From the NCBI GenBank assembly GCA_942491575.1, contig CALOBT010000031.1, positions 1,612,001 through 1,676,000 on the forward strand: a stretch of 64,000 nt of DNA. Reading direction: 5' to 3'. This stretch comes from CAZHNW01 sp942491575 (lineage in GTDB: Bacteria > Spirochaetota > UBA4802 > UBA5550). The notes under the pieces are model-generated. The model was given only the letters and a program-made list of their open reading frames with translations, ran no database searches and was not told where the DNA came from. Below are positions 25,072-33,712 of the stretch, one piece after another; position 1 is the stretch's first letter, and every line of letters starts with the position of its first letter. A program made the translations under genes and the position numbers.

Positions 25072-26316
25072 TTATTCAGCCTGCTGTCCCGGATCTTTTT
25101 GCCGTCGGCGCAGAATCGCGTCATCATCCATGTCCCGGTCAAAGGTGATCAGGCAGGTGCTGCTTGGGCGTGCCATTTCTATAAGGTTTCCTTCGGGGTC
25201 ACGAATTTCGCGGATGCTGAATTTATCATCCTTGATTTTTTTGTCAATGGGAAATATTACTTCAACTTCCTCTCCGGTGCGGATCGGATTAGAAGTTTTT
25301 ATCATAGCCTGACGTTTATCTTTGCCGGTGGCCGATTTGTAGCCGAGAAAAAGGGCTCGGCGCACATAGGGAACTCCGGTGAATTCAAGATTGTTGAATT
25401 CATTAAAGAGGTCATCGGTGTAGGGACGATGGTTTATAAGGTCGAGTTCCTCGTGCCAGAAGTCGAGGTGTTTCCTGAAATCTTCCGTACCGGCACATTC
25501 TATTGCATGCTTGTAAATCCGCGTAGTATTTGCCGCATGGTAGAGTGATTTCATTCTTCCTTCAATCTTGAAAGCGCTGACACCGGCTTTGATGAAATCT
25601 TCGACGCGGTGTACTGTGCTGAGGTCCTTTGATGAGAGGATTTCGGTACCCCGCCGGTGCTCGGTGATGTCGAGGAAATTTCCCGGGCGCTTCTCTTCCA
25701 CCAGTTTGTAGTTCCATCGGCACGGCTGTGAACAATCACCCTGGTTTGCATCACGCCCCGTCATATACCGGGAGAGGAGACACCGGCCGGAATAGGCGAC
25801 GCAGAGGGCGCCATGGGCAAATACCTCCAGTTCGACGTCGGAGTGTTCCCTGATTTTTTTGATTTCATCAAGGGTGGTTTCACGGGCCAGGACAATTCGG
25901 GAAAAGCCCGCCCGTTTCCAGAACTCGATGGCGAGGTGGTTGAGGGTGTTCATCTGCGTGGAGAGGTGAAACTCCGCTTCGATTCCCGCATCCTGCAGGA
26001 GGGTGAGCATCCCCGGATCGGAAACCATAATGGCATCGAGTTTATATTTTTTAATATCATTGATGTAGCTTTTTGCCATATCAAGGTCGCCCTCGTGGAG
26101 AAAGGCGTTCATCAGGAAAATCGTCCGGACATTATTCTCCCGGCACAGCTCAAGGCTTTTTTCGATATCTTCCGGAGAGAAGTTTCCCGCCCTGACACGG
26201 AGGTTGAATTCATCACCGCCAAAATAAACTGCGTCGGCGCCGTATTTTACGGCGAAGGTCAGTTTTTCAAGGTTGCCCGCCGGGGCGAGCAGTTCAGTTT
26301 TTTTAGATGCTGTCAT
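25072..26316 (-). CDS. U32-family peptidase-like protein (tRNA hydroxylation type)
   Basis: 414 residues. The TIM-barrel N-terminus reads ELLAPAGNLEKLTFAVKYGA. The U32 signature EVFAHGALCVAYSGRCLLS (about 163-181) is followed by GRDANQGDCSQPCRW, giving the four cysteines that bind a 4Fe-4S cluster in RlhA/TrhP-type members. The C-terminal ~80 residues form the small beta-barrel of the YegQ (TrhP) branch. In that branch the protein takes part in prephenate-dependent 5-hydroxylation of tRNA uridine 34. The pairing with hisS supports a tRNA role, but the exact target is inferred. Confidence 0.85.
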   Translation of the reverse strand: MTASKKTELLAPAGNLEKLTFAVKYGADAVYFGGDEFNLRVRAGNFSPEDIEKSLELCRENNVRTIFLMNAFLHEGDLDMAKSYINDIKKYKLDAIMVSDPGMLTLLQDAGIEAEFHLSTQMNTLNHLAIEFWKRAGFSRIVLARETTLDEIKKIREHSDVELEVFAHGALCVAYSGRCLLSRYMTGRDANQGDCSQPCRWNYKLVEEKRPGNFLDITEHRRGTEILSSKDLSTVHRVEDFIKAGVSAFKIEGRMKSLYHAANTTRIYKHAIECAGTEDFRKHLDFWHEELDLINHRPYTDDLFNEFNNLEFTGVPYVRRALFLGYKSATGKDKRQAMIKTSNPIRTGEEVEVIFPIDKKIKDDKFSIREIRDPEGNLIEMARPSSTCLITFDRDMDDDAILRRRQKDPGQQAE

Positions 26317-26612
26317 TGAGTCAATCCTCGCTGGTAATAGGGACAGGTAAGCGGCGGTATTTCTGATGACAAGAACATTTTCCCCGTAATACTGACTTTT
26401 CGATTGTTTTTAAGGGGGGGGAAGGAAGAAAAATTATCCCCTTTTAAGAAATTTCTTGCATTTCAGCCCGACTCGGCTTTGTTTGGTTTTGGGTGGCCGG
26501 CAGTTCCCGTGGCAATTTTTTCATGGGGGAAGTTGAAAAATAATTTTTTGTGAAATAAATTATACCGTAAGTCTTTCTTAACAGAGAAAAAGAAGGGAGT
26601 GCAGGAGAGTGG

Positions 26613-27641
26613 ATGAATACAAAACCTAAAGTCATTACCAAAAAACAGTCACGGGATATACAGAAAAAGAAGATACTGAAAATAGCAATTCCGTCAGCCC
26701 TGTTCTTAGTAGCAATAATTTCATTTATAGTAATTAAGTTTTTTGTAAATACAGCCATGATGGACCCCCAGGTCAACTTTACCTACGGAGATTGCCAGTA
26801 CCGGAGCGCTGAAAACAGCCCCTGGGAAACAGCAAGTGTGGGGATGAATTTTTCATCTGATTATGTGTTCAAAACCGGTCCCGGGGGGATGATGGATCTC
26901 CTCCTGCAGGACCGTAGTGTTGTGAGGATCACTCAAAATACCGAGCTGTCGGTAAGATCACTCAATGCAAGAACCATTGAATTATCTATGCGCAGGGGGA
27001 CCCTTTACGGAAAGATAAAAAAGCTCTACAGCGGTCAGAGATTGAGGGTAAAGGACCGTACTGTTGTCGCCTCCGTGCGGGGTACTGAATTCTGTACTGA
27101 GACGGGTATTTCTTCTACTGCAGGCTACTGTGTTGGCGGGAGTATTGAGGTTGCATCAGTTGAGTTTCCGGAAAAGAAACAAATTGTTGCCAAAAATACG
27201 AAAAGTAATGCATTGCCCGGAGTCGGTCCGGGAAATGCAGAGAAGATGTCTCTTGATGAAATAAAAGAAATCAATGACGTTATTCGTTCTATAAAATTAT
27301 ACAGAATGCTGCTGGTTACCAGCAACCTTCTTTTTGAACCGGGCAGTGCCGATTTGACTGATGCTATGAAGGGTGAGCTAAATACTATCTATGAAGGCCT
27401 TAAGGATGTGGATGGAATAATTATGATTTCCGGTCATACCGACAACACCGGTGAACCGGGGATTAACCTGAATCTTTCTTTCAAAAGGGCCACAGCAATT
27501 AAGGAATTTTTGGCTCAGAAGGGAATTGATAGAAACCAGTTATCGGCAGAAGGAAGAGGGGATGCTGAGCCTATTGCCCCGAATACCACCCCGGAGGGAC
27601 GCCGCAAAAATCGACGTGTGGAATTTGTCCTTCTTAAGTAG
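26613..27641 (+). CDS. Membrane-anchored FecR-domain / OmpA-domain fusion
   Basis: 342 residues. One N-terminal helix (IAIPSALFLVAIISFIVIKF, about 29-48) anchors it, with a basic cytoplasmic tail ahead. A FecR-like domain follows (about 85-200: GPGGMMDLLLQDRSVVRITQ, ELSMRRGTLYGKI, VVASVRGTEFCTE). The end is an OmpA/MotB peptidoglycan-binding domain (about 240-340: LFEPGSADLT, IMISGHTDNTGEPGINLNLS, GRGDAEPIAPN, GRRKNRRVEFVLL). FecR domains occur in periplasmic signalling and structural proteins; here the OmpA part should hold it to the cell wall. GGAGAG lies 2-7 nt before the ATG. Confidence 0.88.
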   Translation: MNTKPKVITKKQSRDIQKKKILKIAIPSALFLVAIISFIVIKFFVNTAMMDPQVNFTYGDCQYRSAENSPWETASVGMNFSSDYVFKTGPGGMMDLLLQDRSVVRITQNTELSVRSLNARTIELSMRRGTLYGKIKKLYSGQRLRVKDRTVVASVRGTEFCTETGISSTAGYCVGGSIEVASVEFPEKKQIVAKNTKSNALPGVGPGNAEKMSLDEIKEINDVIRSIKLYRMLLVTSNLLFEPGSADLTDAMKGELNTIYEGLKDVDGIIMISGHTDNTGEPGINLNLSFKRATAIKEFLAQKGIDRNQLSAEGRGDAEPIAPNTTPEGRRKNRRVEFVLLK

Positions 27642-27648
27642 TTGAAAT

Positions 27649-27685
27649 CGATGCAGGTAACTTTTCTGTAAGTCCCCCTGCATCG
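27649..27685. terminator. Hairpin between convergent genes
   Basis: CGATGCAGG (27649-27657) pairs perfectly with CCTGCATCG (27677-27685) around a 19-nt loop. It lies between the FecR-OmpA gene and the oppositely oriented lipoprotein gene. No T-run follows directly. Confidence 0.55.
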
Positions 27686-27703
27686 GAAATTATTTCGGGA
27701 AGG

Positions 27704-28324
27704 TTATTTTTTCTTTCCAGAAGTCGTCTTCAGGAATTCCTGAATTTTTTTAAGATCATCCCGCTTGACTATAAAAGTGACGGGTTTGTTATCAATGTAC
27801 AATCGGTAGGCGAAAACCTTCGCTTTTAAAATTTCCTCTTCAACATTGAGCGGAATGATTGCATTTCCCCTCAATGTTTTCCATCGCCTGGTTTGTATTT
27901 CGGTAGTAGTTTCGGTCTCTGTTTTCAGACTGCTGTGAGTCAGTGTATCGTTATTTTTTGTTGATACGGTTGTGTCCGTAGCCGTTTTTAATTCACTGCT
28001 TATTCCTGTGATAGTCAGTGGAAACGTCTGGCGGTTAACCCTGATGAAACCATCCTGTTTTATCGTGTTAAAAGTTTCCTTTACATCGATCATAAAGCTG
28101 GCGGAGGCGGGGGTTTTTCTGTTGTCTTTGATTTCACGATAATATGAAGTGAGAGATTTGAAACGGCCTGAGAATATTCCCTGTTTTTCAACAGATGAAT
28201 GTTTGTATTTCATGCTGACTGTCACTGCATTTTTAAAGTCATCCTTCTGTACTGTAATCTTCCCAATTGAGGAACAACCGGTGATTAGTAAGAAAAGTGA
28301 AAAAAGGCTGAATATTTTTTTCAT
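27704..28324 (-). CDS. Hypothetical lipoprotein
   Basis: About 206 residues from the ATG at 28324 (MKKIFSLFSLFLLITGCSS), which gives a textbook lipobox, LITG-C; the longer frame adds a non-signal leader. The mature protein is rich in Thr, Lys and Ser with a TETETTTEIQTRRW stretch, and mostly beta. No family is recognised. It is convergent with the FecR-OmpA gene and divergent from the patatin-like gene. Confidence 0.65.
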   Translation of the reverse strand: MKKIFSLFSLFLLITGCSSIGKITVQKDDFKNAVTVSMKYKHSSVEKQGIFSGRFKSLTSYYREIKDNRKTPASASFMIDVKETFNTIKQDGFIRVNRQTFPLTITGISSELKTATDTTVSTKNNDTLTHSSLKTETETTTEIQTRRWKTLRGNAIIPLNVEEEILKAKVFAYRLYIDNKPVTFIVKRDDLKKIQEFLKTTSGKKK

Positions 28325-28505
28325 GGAATAACCCCATTGATTTTCTTTCTGGAACACAGGAACACAGGTATAATTTATATGGTAAAAGTGATTCCGCAAT
28401 TACTTTTTTTAAAATTATGAAGGAAGTTGGGGAAGGGGTTTTTAACTGGACAATACATGCATGTGATAATATTTTTTACATTAAATTTTTTCGGGAGATA
28501 CAAGT

Positions 28506-29573
28506 ATGAGTTTATTTACCGTTAGGGCAGGGCATCGGGCACTTGAAGTTATACGCGATGGCGGACTTGAACAGAGCAGCGTAAAAACTATCGCCGGAGC
28601 CGCCGGCGGGCCTAAATGGATTGTTCTGGCTGGACTTGACCGGTTTCTTTTTGGTACATTTTTTAAAGAACGGAATGATCCACTTTTCCTGGTGGGATCT
28701 TCCATAGCCACCTGGCGTTTTGCAGCTGCTGCTCAAAAAAATCCCCTTCAGGCTCTTGAAAAATTCGGAGAAGCATACTTTCACCAGTACTACAGTGAAA
28801 CCCCGGACGCCGCTGAAGTTAGCCGCGAGGCACGCAGGGTTTTGGATCAGTATCTTGCCGACGCCGGTGTCAGGGAAATTTTACAGCACCCATTTATGCG
28901 GCTTTCTGTCATGGCCGCAAGGAGCCGTTTCGTAGTCTCCTCAGATCAAAAAAGATTTCTTCTCCCGGGGCTGGCCTCTGCAGCGGTAATGAATATCATT
29001 TCACGAAGTACACTGAAATTATTTTTTTCCAGGGCGCTGTTTTATGATCAGCGGGACCTGCCTCCCTTCTATTCCATGAGTGAATTTCCAATCCAGCGGG
29101 TGCCACTTGATGAGGAAAACCTGCAGGAGTCGATACTTGCTTCCGGTTCAATACCCCTTGCCATGGAGGGCATTCGTGACATCCCCAATGCCCGTGCCGG
29201 AATCTACCGCGACGGAGGCATGATCGATTATCATATGGATATCCCCTTCAATACAGCCCATCATGAGATAGTTTTATTTCCTCACTATTCTGACAGAATA
29301 ATCCCAGGATGGTTCGATAAACATATATTCTGGCGTAAAGCGGCAGAAGAACATGTGGCGGGTGTCCTTCTTGTTGCCCCATCTAAAAAGTTCGTTGAAA
29401 ACCTACCCGGAGGGAAAATTCCGGACCGCCACGATTTTAAATTATATTTCGGACGGGACGCAGAACGGATTTCCGCATGGGAGTATGCCTACTCAATGAG
29501 TCTTCGCCTTGCGGATGAATTTATTGAAGCGATTGAATCCGGTAATATTCGTAATATGGTAGAGCCTTTGTAG
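28506..29573 (+). CDS. Patatin-like phospholipase
   Basis: 355 residues with the patatin Ser-Asp dyad. The oxyanion loop is IAGAAGGPKWIV (about 29-40), the nucleophile elbow is VGSSIATWR (G-S-S-x-x, with Ser about residue 66) and the catalytic Asp is in YRDGGMIDYHMD (about 238). The protein lacks a signal peptide and lacks the GxGxxG form of the classical family, as in several bacterial branches. It likely hydrolyses acyl esters of membrane lipids in the cytoplasm, feeding the fatty-acid pathways of the region; the substrate is an inference. Confidence 0.8.
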   Translation: MSLFTVRAGHRALEVIRDGGLEQSSVKTIAGAAGGPKWIVLAGLDRFLFGTFFKERNDPLFLVGSSIATWRFAAAAQKNPLQALEKFGEAYFHQYYSETPDAAEVSREARRVLDQYLADAGVREILQHPFMRLSVMAARSRFVVSSDQKRFLLPGLASAAVMNIISRSTLKLFFSRALFYDQRDLPPFYSMSEFPIQRVPLDEENLQESILASGSIPLAMEGIRDIPNARAGIYRDGGMIDYHMDIPFNTAHHEIVLFPHYSDRIIPGWFDKHIFWRKAAEEHVAGVLLVAPSKKFVENLPGGKIPDRHDFKLYFGRDAERISAWEYAYSMSLRLADEFIEAIESGNIRNMVEPL

Positions 29574-29698
29574 GCTGTTATTGGCTGCATCTATTCTCTG
29601 TAGAAAGTGACTCGGAAAGGGGCAGGTTCATGCCAGTATTGTTTCTCTTTATTCACAGGGTGACAAAGTTCTATTATTCTTTAAAATCCTTTCATCTT

Positions 29699-31909
29699 TT
29701 ATACAAAAATACTTTCAGTGCCTGAATCCATAATAAATAAGCATGATCTGTCTATTATGTTTCTGATTTCATGCATGCGATCGGTATCAAAGTCGGCTGA
29801 AATGCCAAAAATGTGCAGGTCTGCATTAGAAGAAGTTGCAAGGGCCTCGTAAAAATCCATTTGTTTAATGATAATATTTGTATCAGTCTTAAGTCGTCCT
29901 TTTTCTATAATTATTTTTAATTCTTTGCGCGCACTTTTTTCATCAGCGTTATTATATATTACAGTTAAAAGATTAATATCGGCATTCCAGTTATCCGTCA
30001 ATTGCAGTGCAATCAATATTGCCAGGTTCTTATTGGGGGTTCCTGTTCTTAGCCAGACATTTACTGTCTTTTTTTCTCCAAAGTAAAATTTCGAGTTTAA
30101 TGAAAGAATGATAATTCCCAGTTCATCACGAAGCGAAATAGCGATTAATTGTTTCAGTTTTTTTATTTTAGAAGAATCATTGCTGAGTGTAAAAAGCGCA
30201 ATGTTTGGAGGGAAATACATCCCCCTTAGTGTTTGAATAATAATGCTGATTCCTTCGATAAAATTATTTGCATCTACCACGGTAGACCTTACGAATATAT
30301 CATGGTCCGTTAGCTCTTTTTCTATTTCATGTAAATCAACTTTAGTGGATTCATGCAATTCATCATGCTGGGCGTCCACCTCCAGAGATTTTTTTCTAAA
30401 AACCTGATTTATTATATTCTTTAAGTTTAATTCCATTCCTTTTTGCGTTATGTTCACAGATATCAATCTAAGTGAACCATTAGGGAAAACAATATCATTT
30501 ATGAAGTCAAGGTAATCATACCAGTATGCAGGATTTTCTATGGGGATAAGAAGGTTTGGTTTCCAGGATTTTTTATAGTTGGGTAAATCAATGGATCTTT
30601 TTACCGCCCATTCGGCAATTGCATTAAATATTCCGCTTCGGGTATCACTAAAGGGGACTTTTAAATCACGTTTGACATAATAGATATAAAGAATTATCAG
30701 CAGAATCAGTGAAATACCGGCAAAAATTTTATTTATAAGAAACATGATGATTATACACCATAAAAAGCCGGTAATGGGAATGAGTGCCGGAACATTAAAT
30801 GATGGCCGGTATGAAGGGAGATTGATTATCTTTTCGATTAAAACAGTGAGATTAATCGCACTGTAACTAATAAGGAAAAACATAGTCAATAATGATGCAA
30901 TCGCATTGAGACTTCCAATTTGCAGAGTAATAAAAACAATTACTCCGGTTAGCAGAATGGCATTTCTCGGTTCTCCCTTGGGATTGGATGCAAGAGGCCT
31001 GGAAAAAAAGATAATACGGTCTGAAGCCAGGGCAAATAGTATTCTGGGGGCACCCATGAGAGATCCAAGGGCTGAAGAAAGGGTCGCTCCCATAATTCCC
31101 AGAATGATTGCCCATCCCCATTTTGCAGTGTGAACCATTATCAGGTAATCAGAGAGAAGAGTTTTTTTGTCTGCAATACCGGACAACCATATAGCAGTTA
31201 CAATATAGATAATTAAGCCGCAGGCCACCGCACTTAATATCCCTATGGGGAGGTTTTTTCGGGGATTTTTTAAATCACCTGACATGGCGACGCCGGCACC
31301 AATACCGGTTACCGCTGGGAAAAAAACAGCAAAAACAAGCCAGAATTTCCCAGTCTGGGGTAATTCTATAGTTTCCGTTAAAATAATTATATCATGATTG
31401 AACCTGAGATCACTGATGTAAAATGAAAATAATGAAAATAAAATAAGACCAAAAATAATATACTGGATTTTCATCGCTTTCTGGGCGCCGATATATGTCA
31501 GGATGAGCAGCATCATTAATACTATAACTGCTACAATTTTAGCATTATGCCCCGGAAAAATACTTCCCCAAACTTCAGTAAAACCGGTGATATACAGGGC
31601 TATGCTGAGAGTTTGTGACAGGTAAAGGGGGATACCAACGGATCCACCGACTTCAGGTCCCAAAGATCTGGATATAAATGCGTAAAAACCACCTGCACCT
31701 ACTTTTACATTTGTCGCCATGGAGGCCAGAGAGAATCCGGTTGTTACTGTTGCCACATGGGCAATGACTATAATCAGCAGTGTTTTGGTTATTCCAACTG
31801 AACCAATCACCCAGCCTAGTCGTAAATAGAGGATAACCCCCAGAATTGTCAGGATTGTCGGTATGAAAACACCAGCAAAAGTATTGAATTTAGTTTCTTT
31901 ATTCGTCAT
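29699..31909 (-). CDS. SLC12-like cation-chloride / amino-acid-type transporter
   Basis: 736 residues: twelve helices (about 1-430) of the APC fold, then a ~300-residue cytoplasmic domain. The N-terminus GVFIPTILTILGVILYLRLGWVIG matches the TM1 signature of the SLC12 family (single positions paraphrased from 12-31), and ASMATNVKVGAGGFYAFISRS gives the next helix. The C-terminal domain (about 460-736) carries alternating beta-alpha units like those in bacterial members of this family, for example NLAILIALQLTDNWNADINL. It probably moves K+, Na+ or Cl- with coupled ions; the exact substrates are unknown. A monocistronic gene. Confidence 0.82.
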   Translation of the reverse strand: MTNKETKFNTFAGVFIPTILTILGVILYLRLGWVIGSVGITKTLLIIVIAHVATVTTGFSLASMATNVKVGAGGFYAFISRSLGPEVGGSVGIPLYLSQTLSIALYITGFTEVWGSIFPGHNAKIVAVIVLMMLLILTYIGAQKAMKIQYIIFGLILFSLFSFYISDLRFNHDIIILTETIELPQTGKFWLVFAVFFPAVTGIGAGVAMSGDLKNPRKNLPIGILSAVACGLIIYIVTAIWLSGIADKKTLLSDYLIMVHTAKWGWAIILGIMGATLSSALGSLMGAPRILFALASDRIIFFSRPLASNPKGEPRNAILLTGVIVFITLQIGSLNAIASLLTMFFLISYSAINLTVLIEKIINLPSYRPSFNVPALIPITGFLWCIIIMFLINKIFAGISLILLIILYIYYVKRDLKVPFSDTRSGIFNAIAEWAVKRSIDLPNYKKSWKPNLLIPIENPAYWYDYLDFINDIVFPNGSLRLISVNITQKGMELNLKNIINQVFRKKSLEVDAQHDELHESTKVDLHEIEKELTDHDIFVRSTVVDANNFIEGISIIIQTLRGMYFPPNIALFTLSNDSSKIKKLKQLIAISLRDELGIIILSLNSKFYFGEKKTVNVWLRTGTPNKNLAILIALQLTDNWNADINLLTVIYNNADEKSARKELKIIIEKGRLKTDTNIIIKQMDFYEALATSSNADLHIFGISADFDTDRMHEIRNIIDRSCLFIMDSGTESIFV

Positions 31910-32220
31910 GGTTAATAATAATCAGATATCATACCCATTTTTATAAATATTATAGCAGGAATTTTGTAAAGTTAAATATCCTTGATTGTTACATTATACA
32001 TAATTTATACTCAAAGATAATTAAAAAATCTGGATTTAAGCATCTTCTTTTCATTTATTTTTTTGTCATATCTGATAAAAGCATTGAGGCTGAAATCTGC
32101 AGCTTTTCATGAGAAATTTTGTTTTTTCAATTAGCAGCAATCAAAATTTTTATTGTGTAATGTCGTAATTTTTGTTACTCTGTTATACGTTAGTAATCGA
32201 TATCGTAAAAAGGGGGGCTT
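31910..32220. other. AT-rich intergenic region
   Basis: Divergent promoter region between the SLC12-like gene and the small coiled-coil gene. It is very AT-rich, with no clear repeat or -35/-10 pair. A strong ribosome-binding site (AAGGGGGG) lies at its right end. Confidence 0.4.
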
Positions 32221-32568
32221 ATGAGTTATTGGCAGGAAGTAAGAGATGTCGTTTTAAAGGGGATTGATCTGGCTGCTGAAGGAATAAAGGAAGGTGGTGA
32301 GAACATTGTAGGAAAAACAAAGGATAGTGTGCAATATATGAATTTAAAGAAAGATTTATTCATTAAACGTCGGGAACTGCACAGTATTCTTGCGGATCTT
32401 GGAGATGTAACTTTTGAACTTTTTAAGGGAAAAAAGGACATTTACAGTGACGAGAAAATTCAGGAAATTATGGCTAAAACTGTTGAAAAAGAAAATGATT
32501 GTAAAAAAATAGAAGAAGAAATGAAATCTCTATGGAATGAGGAAGTAAAAGCTGAAAAGAAAGAATAA
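32221..32568 (+). CDS. Small helical/coiled-coil protein
   Basis: 115 residues, almost entirely charged helices, with heptad-like patterning from about 40 to 110 (LKKDLFIKRRELHSILADLG, ENDCKKIEEEMKSLW). The N-terminus VVLKGIDLAAEGIKEGGENI is amphipathic. There is a strong ribosome-binding site. I know no function; it resembles small stress or scaffold proteins in pattern only. Confidence 0.65.
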   Translation: MSYWQEVRDVVLKGIDLAAEGIKEGGENIVGKTKDSVQYMNLKKDLFIKRRELHSILADLGDVTFELFKGKKDIYSDEKIQEIMAKTVEKENDCKKIEEEMKSLWNEEVKAEKKE

Positions 32569-32590
32569 TGTTCAGGGCGAAGAAAGGGGT

Positions 32591-32628
32591 AACAGGTTTT
32601 CGGGATAAAAAATCCCGGTGAACCTGTT
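32591..32628 (+). terminator. Stem-loop after the small coiled-coil gene
   Basis: AACAGGTT pairs with AACCTGTT and, inside, CGGGAT pairs with ATCCCG around a poly-A loop. It lies between convergent genes; no clear T-run. Confidence 0.6.
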
Positions 32629-32642
32629 ATCAGAATTTATAT

Positions 32643-33698
32643 TTATTTTGGAATATGGTTATCGAAATAAATATTGCAGCTTGAATTCCATTGATTGAGA
32701 AATGAAGTTCTATTTTTATTAAGGTAAGAGTTAACGTTATTCGATTTTCTGACATCTTTATTTAATTCATTTACTTTTTTATTAAAGAATTCAACATCCT
32801 CTTTTGTAATTTCGGATTTCTTTTTAAGGTCAAATGCTTTTTTGATTTTATTAAATGCTTCCTTTTTCATTATGAAATCAGTCATAACAGGAATCTTAAC
32901 ATATGCTTCATCGTAATAGAATTTAAGAATTTTCTCACACGATTTTTTAATTGAGAAATCATTTTTAAATGCTTTTATCGATTTTATTTTTCTCAAACCT
33001 TCCTTAGAATACTTTACCAGGGTCAGTCTATTTTGTTCTATTTTATTTATATCGTTAGATGCTAATGCCTGTATTAAATAAAGTTCCTGTTTGTATGATT
33101 TAAAAAAAATCAGGTATATTTTTTTATGGTATTTAAAAACCTCTCCGGATTTTCTCAGGTTTTTTGATATCTCATTTTCGCTATGTATAAGATTGATATT
33201 GTTTTTTTTTGCATATCTTTTTTCTTCTAACTTTAGTTTGTTTACAGCCTCTTGAAGTTTTTCATTGGCAATTTCCTGAGCCAGCAGATATGCTTCCATT
33301 ATATCATATGATTGTTCGGCGATTTCCTTCATGTTTACAATTTTTTCATAATCTTGGTTGAAAACAATGTTCAATGTGTTGAAATATGTCAGGACTGCAT
33401 TTTTGTACTTCAGGTCATTTTTGCTGAATTTAATTTTATGAATTGTTTTTACAGCTGAATTAAGTTTTTTTATAACCTTTTTCCTTTTTTTATCTACCTG
33501 TGAACTGCTGCTGCCATGGGCTGAGGACTTTATGTAATCCCAGACTGCTGTTTGAATCTGAGTACTTTCATTTGAGGCCGAATCCATAAATGCCAGCGCG
33601 GTGTTTTCTGTTTTTGAGTGTAATTCGTTTCCCGTAACAAGGATAAATGTCAGTATACCCCAGATGAATAATTTTGAAATTGTTTTATCGGATTTCAT
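32643..33698 (-). CDS. Exported helical protein, possibly LIC11966-like
   Basis: 351 residues with an N-terminal signal segment (LFIWGILTFILVTGNELHS) and a long, lysine- and asparagine-rich helical body. The C-terminus reads NSYLNKNRTSFLNQWNSSC. Layout and C-terminal pattern recall the LIC11966-type surface protein family of Leptospira and Bacteroidetes; I cannot confirm this by eye. It lies 14 bp after the processing protease gene on the same strand, so the two form an operon. Confidence 0.6.
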   Translation of the reverse strand: MKSDKTISKLFIWGILTFILVTGNELHSKTENTALAFMDSASNESTQIQTAVWDYIKSSAHGSSSSQVDKKRKKVIKKLNSAVKTIHKIKFSKNDLKYKNAVLTYFNTLNIVFNQDYEKIVNMKEIAEQSYDIMEAYLLAQEIANEKLQEAVNKLKLEEKRYAKKNNINLIHSENEISKNLRKSGEVFKYHKKIYLIFFKSYKQELYLIQALASNDINKIEQNRLTLVKYSKEGLRKIKSIKAFKNDFSIKKSCEKILKFYYDEAYVKIPVMTDFIMKKEAFNKIKKAFDLKKKSEITKEDVEFFNKKVNELNKDVRKSNNVNSYLNKNRTSFLNQWNSSCNIYFDNHIPK

Positions 33699-33712
33699 TT
33701 TTTTGACTCCAT

